From the NCBI GenBank assembly GCA_039028155.1, contig JBCCIS010000013.1:40942-104941 (forward strand): DNA of 64,000 nucleotides, given 5' to 3'. The DNA comes from Pseudomonadota bacterium. GTDB lineage: Bacteria; Pseudomonadota; Alphaproteobacteria; SP197. How positions within the stretch are numbered: the stretch's first letter is position 1; each line of letters begins with the position of its first letter. Positions 61,028 to 64,000 of the stretch are shown piece by piece. A program made the translations under genes and the position numbers. The notes under the pieces were generated by a model. It worked only from the letters and a program-made list of their open reading frames with translations, ran no database searches and was not told the DNA's origin.

Positions 61028-61873
61028 ATGATAACTCGAATACTGTCAGCAGCTCTCGTCTTTGGAATGTTGATTGGGGAGAGTCTGGCTAACGACGACC
61101 CTATGGTTGAGGTGGTCAAGCGCTCGGATGTCGAGTTCATTCCGCTGAACCCGGCCCGTGGCGATGAGAGCCCGCAGGCCGGCGTGCTCTGGGGCGATAT
61201 CCGTGAAGATGTCCCGAGCGGAGCATTAATTACGTTCGCCGATGGATTCATGTCGCCCCCGCATATTCACAACATTACCTACCGGGCGGTCGTCATCGAG
61301 GGCACGGTCCACAACGATGATCCCGACGCCGAGAACATGTGGATGGGCCCAGGATCGTTCTGGACGCAACCCGCAGGTGAAGTTCACATTACGGCCGTTG
61401 GTCCAGGTGGCGGAACGGCGTTTCTAGAAATTCTATCTGGCCCATACCTGGTGCAAAATCCGCTACTCGCCTTTGATAATGGTGAACGGCCAGTCAACAT
61501 CGACGAAACTAATGTGGTTTGGCTCGACGCAGCTGACATCAAATGGGTCAGCCACGGCCCTGGCACAGCGGGCCCCGAGATGGCCTTTCTTTGGGAGGCA
61601 TCCAAAGAGGGCCAACTGAGCGGAACCTTCGTGAAACTACCGGCGGAGTACACTGGAGAACTCAGAGCTGGTGGTGTTGAGCTGAAGGCCGTGGTGGTGC
61701 AAGGGCAGCTAACCCATTCGGCGGGTAACCTGTCGAAGCCCAACATCTTGGACGCAGGCAGCTACTTCGGATCTAAGGGCAACGTCTCTCACAATCTGTC
61801 TTGCTTGGTCGACTCTGACTGCATTTTGTACGTCCGTGCAGCGGGCCCCTACGAGGTTGTTGACACCGAGTGA
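61028..61873 (+). CDS. exported DUF4437 cupin-fold protein
   Basis: A 281-residue secreted protein with a signal peptide ([21 protein letters not shown]). It contains two cupin-like halves: [26 protein letters not shown] (metal-binding histidines) with [17 protein letters not shown], then a second one with [14 protein letters not shown] and [17 protein letters not shown]. It matches the DUF4437 type; ligand or reaction is unknown. Several in-frame ATG codons (60938, 61010, 61028) exist; 61028 is chosen because the signal peptide starts there. Confidence 0.78.
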   Translation: MITRILSAALVFGMLIGESLANDDPMVEVVKRSDVEFIPLNPARGDESPQAGVLWGDIREDVPSGALITFADGFMSPPHIHNITYRAVVIEGTVHNDDPDAENMWMGPGSFWTQPAGEVHITAVGPGGGTAFLEILSGPYLVQNPLLAFDNGERPVNIDETNVVWLDAADIKWVSHGPGTAGPEMAFLWEASKEGQLSGTFVKLPAEYTGELRAGGVELKAVVVQGQLTHSAGNLSKPNILDAGSYFGSKGNVSHNLSCLVDSDCILYVRAAGPYEVVDTE

Positions 61874-61930
61874 TTGGGCGAGTTCGTCGGGTTGGACAAG
61901 ATCTTGGCTAAAGCCGGGTTTTGAGAGCTG

Positions 61931-63283
61931 ATGTCCGATCAACAGAGGACCGACTTCGCCCAGGAGGAGCGCGCCAGCCTTAGCTACATGTTCCGGGGCC
62001 GCGCAATCGTTCTCGCGCTGCTTGCGATTTGGGTCATGGTGACGCTTCCGTTGGAGCGCTCGGCAGTCTATCTGTGCGTCGTTCTGTTGTTTCTGATGTT
62101 CGGAGCGATTCCGTACTATCTGGTAAGGGGCGGCTACGGCGGCACGCTGGTCATAGCCTTTTTCCTCCTCCTGGATGCGGCGGTCCTGTGTTACCTGCTC
62201 ATCGTTCCCAATCCCTATGGACTTGAGGGATGGTCGCCGCAAATGAATCTGCGTGCGCCCGGATTTCTGTATCTGGGGATGTTCCTCGTCTACATGGTCC
62301 TGAGCTACAAACCTGCGCTCGTTGTGTGGGCGGGCATTGCCGCCATCGTATGCTGGGTAACGGGCTACCTTTGGGTCATCAGTCTGCCTGAGACGCGTCT
62401 TTTCTTGTCCCGGGACGTGCTTGACGCAGGTCTCAGCCTGGAAGCTGTCTTGGACCTTGTATTAGATCCATATGCAGTCGGCTTGACCCGCCTCGTGAAT
62501 CAAGTGGTCTTTTTGCTAGCAGTTACTCTCATACTAACGCTGACAGTTTGGCGCTCTCGCCAATTGGTTCAGCGGCAGGTGGCGGCAGAAAGCCAACGTT
62601 TGGCACTTTCGCGCTACTTCTCGCCGAACATTGTGCGCGAGTTAACAACGAGCGACAGGTCACTTGGCCGGCCGAAGGTACAGCGTGTCGCGGTGCTCTT
62701 CGCCGACATGGTTGGATTCACCGCGATTTCGGAACGACTGGAGCCAGACGAGCTAGTCGAGTTGCTTCGCGAGTTTCATGGCAGGCTGGCCCGAACGGCG
62801 ATCGACCATGGCGGCACAATCGACAAGTTTATCGGAGATGCAATTATGGTCGATTTCGGTACCCCCGAACCTCGCAAGGACGATGCAGTTCGTGCCCTGC
62901 GTTGCGCTGCCGCGATGATCGCCGAGATCGAAGATTGGAACGCGTCTCGGCTGGCGGAAGGCCGCGAGTCGATAAGAGTTGGAATAGGACTGCACTACGG
63001 CGACGTGATTGTCGGCAACATAGGCGACGAACGTCGGATGGAGTACACTGTTCTAGGAGACGCGGTTAATGTTGCGAGTAGACTGGAAGCAACTACCCGC
63101 AAACTGCACGCCGTGCTGGTTACAAGTGACGCTCTCATTAAGGCCGTGCGCGAAAACCAAGTGGATCCGTTGAGTATTTTGACGGGCCTACGGGAAGGCG
63201 AAGCTCAGATGATTCGCGGTCGCGCGACTCCTATCGGCATTTGGTACAAGAGTGCAGAGACGCGAGAGCTAGAAGACCGCTAG
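61931..63283 (+). CDS. membrane-bound class III adenylate cyclase
   Basis: A 450-residue protein with about six N-terminal membrane spans (residues 20-215) and a C-terminal cyclase domain. Both metal aspartates are in place (VLFADMVGFTAIS and DKFIGDAIMVDF), and YTVLGDAVNVASRLE carries the transition-state Asn and Arg. Lys in DKFIGD and Asp in LGDAVN favour ATP over GTP. The stop TAG is in CTAGAGCAAC, similar to the repeat ends. It follows the cupin gene by 57 bases, so the two may be co-transcribed. Confidence 0.9.
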   Translation: MSDQQRTDFAQEERASLSYMFRGRAIVLALLAIWVMVTLPLERSAVYLCVVLLFLMFGAIPYYLVRGGYGGTLVIAFFLLLDAAVLCYLLIVPNPYGLEGWSPQMNLRAPGFLYLGMFLVYMVLSYKPALVVWAGIAAIVCWVTGYLWVISLPETRLFLSRDVLDAGLSLEAVLDLVLDPYAVGLTRLVNQVVFLLAVTLILTLTVWRSRQLVQRQVAAESQRLALSRYFSPNIVRELTTSDRSLGRPKVQRVAVLFADMVGFTAISERLEPDELVELLREFHGRLARTAIDHGGTIDKFIGDAIMVDFGTPEPRKDDAVRALRCAAAMIAEIEDWNASRLAEGRESIRVGIGLHYGDVIVGNIGDERRMEYTVLGDAVNVASRLEATTRKLHAVLVTSDALIKAVRENQVDPLSILTGLREGEAQMIRGRATPIGIWYKSAETRELEDR

Positions 63284-63371
63284 AGCAACGCAAGGGCACT
63301 GCTAGTGTAATCCGCCTGGCCTGATTGCCTGACATGCCAGGTACCCGCGGCAGTATGGTTTCGCCTTGAGA

Positions 63372-64000
63372 CTAGATTTCGACAACCACCTTTCCAATGG
63401 CTTGACCGCTTGTCAGGCGATCGTAAGCGGACCCAACGTCGCTGAACCCAAACGTCTGCTCATCGAGGAGCGGCGTTAGTCCACCTTCATCCACGATCTC
63501 GGCGAGTTTAGCCAAGATCGCACCGTGGTCGTCGCGTTTGTAGTCATAGAGCATCGGGATCAGCATAAAGACGACGTGCAACGATAAGCCTTTGAAGTGG
63601 GCGGGCGTCAGATCGAGTTCCAGCAACGCAACGGTTGTTGTGACGTGGCCGTTCAGGGCGGCCGCTTCGAACGAGTTGGTCATGTTCGCACCGCCGACCG
63701 TATCGAAGACGACGTCAAAACCTGCACCGTCAGTGTACCTAGACACGTACTCCGCGACTGGCTCGGTCTTAAAGTCGATGGCCGTAGCGCCGTATCCAGA
63801 GACAATATCCATCTGGCTCCTACCGGTGCCGGTCGCAAAAACTTGAGCACCGAGATGTCTGGCCAACTGCACGGCGACGTGTCCGACGCCACCGGCGCCG
63901 CCATGGACCAGGACCTTCTGGTCCTTCTTGACACCTGCCCGATGGAGTCCTTCGTAGGCAGTGATGCCAACCAGCGGCAGAGCCGCCGCCTCGCGCATCG
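63372..64000 (-). CDS. zinc-type alcohol dehydrogenase / quinone oxidoreductase (5' end cut by window)
   Basis: The C-terminal 209 residues of a medium-chain dehydrogenase/reductase. The NADPH motif is VLVHGGAGGVGHVAVQLARHLGAQVFATG, followed by GFDVVFDTVGGANMTNSFEAA. It belongs to the quinone oxidoreductase branch, which lacks zinc and reduces quinones or enones with NADPH. The N-terminal part lies beyond the window. Confidence 0.87.
   Translation of the reverse strand, partial: MREAAALPLVGITAYEGLHRAGVKKDQKVLVHGGAGGVGHVAVQLARHLGAQVFATGTGRSQMDIVSGYGATAIDFKTEPVAEYVSRYTDGAGFDVVFDTVGGANMTNSFEAAALNGHVTTTVALLELDLTPAHFKGLSLHVVFMLIPMLYDYKRDDHGAILAKLAEIVDEGGLTPLLDEQTFGFSDVGSAYDRLTSGQAIGKVVVEI

Overview
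The window is GC-rich, densely coding DNA that reads as an alphaproteobacterial chromosome. The pointers are a CpdR-like receiver protein, DUF1036 and DUF1989 proteins, a RibB with a degenerate RibA domain, GcvA-type LysR regulators and many SDR, amidohydrolase and cupin enzymes typical of metabolically versatile Rhodospirillales-like bacteria. The exact taxon cannot be fixed from this sequence. I support 58 protein genes (two cut by the window ends), one tRNA, one cobalamin riboswitch with a candidate promoter, three terminators, several repeats and one pseudogene.

Region by region. Positions 1-18.8 kb hold mostly single housekeeping or catabolic genes: a D-cysteine desulfhydrase-like PLP enzyme, a DUF1989 protein, polyphosphate kinase 2, a secreted fasciclin-RTX protein, LysR and cupin genes, a PEP mutase/isocitrate lyase-family enzyme, an amidohydrolase, an isochorismatase-like hydrolase, aquaporin Z, glutathione peroxidase, DUF3429, DUF427, VOC and GFA proteins, a DUF3604 protein with a phosphotransferase, and an AraC regulator divergent from an exported alpha/beta hydrolase. 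From 18.8 to 26.2 kb lies a six-gene minus-strand operon (CocE/NonD hydrolase, amidase, two permeases, two ATPases) for import and cleavage of peptides or amides, with no binding protein gene.

From 26.4 to 47.8 kb there are an SDR, ExoD, an adenylate cyclase-TolB-TPR protein, an SDR-cupin-MttB methyltransferase cluster with a divergent LysR, a TPR-2OG oxygenase fusion, an N-formylglutamate amidohydrolase-family enzyme, a degenerate CpdR-like receiver, a DHA2 exporter, a TTC38-like TPR gene, a minus-strand cluster of GH3 ligase, enolase-superfamily enzyme and serine hydrolase, and a sterol desaturase-family enzyme. From 48 to 51.2 kb come a class III aminotransferase, a small membrane protein and ribB.

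The most interesting part is 51.2-59.9 kb. A tRNA-Val(GAC) gene is followed, 8.5 kb later, by an exact 51-bp copy of its 3' end, the signature of an integrated element. Between the copies lie a cobalamin riboswitch, a TonB-dependent receptor, a binding protein, permease, ATPase, TonB protein and an unrecognised gene: a self-contained vitamin B12 uptake cassette, followed by a decayed fragment resembling an FMN-dependent glutamate synthase-like protein. No integrase gene is visible. To the right (59.9-64 kb) is a less GC-rich stretch with a LysR regulator, a DUF4437 cupin, a membrane adenylate cyclase and a truncated quinone oxidoreductase. A palindromic repeat family with CTAGAGC-type ends recurs at gene ends and supplies the stop codons of several genes.
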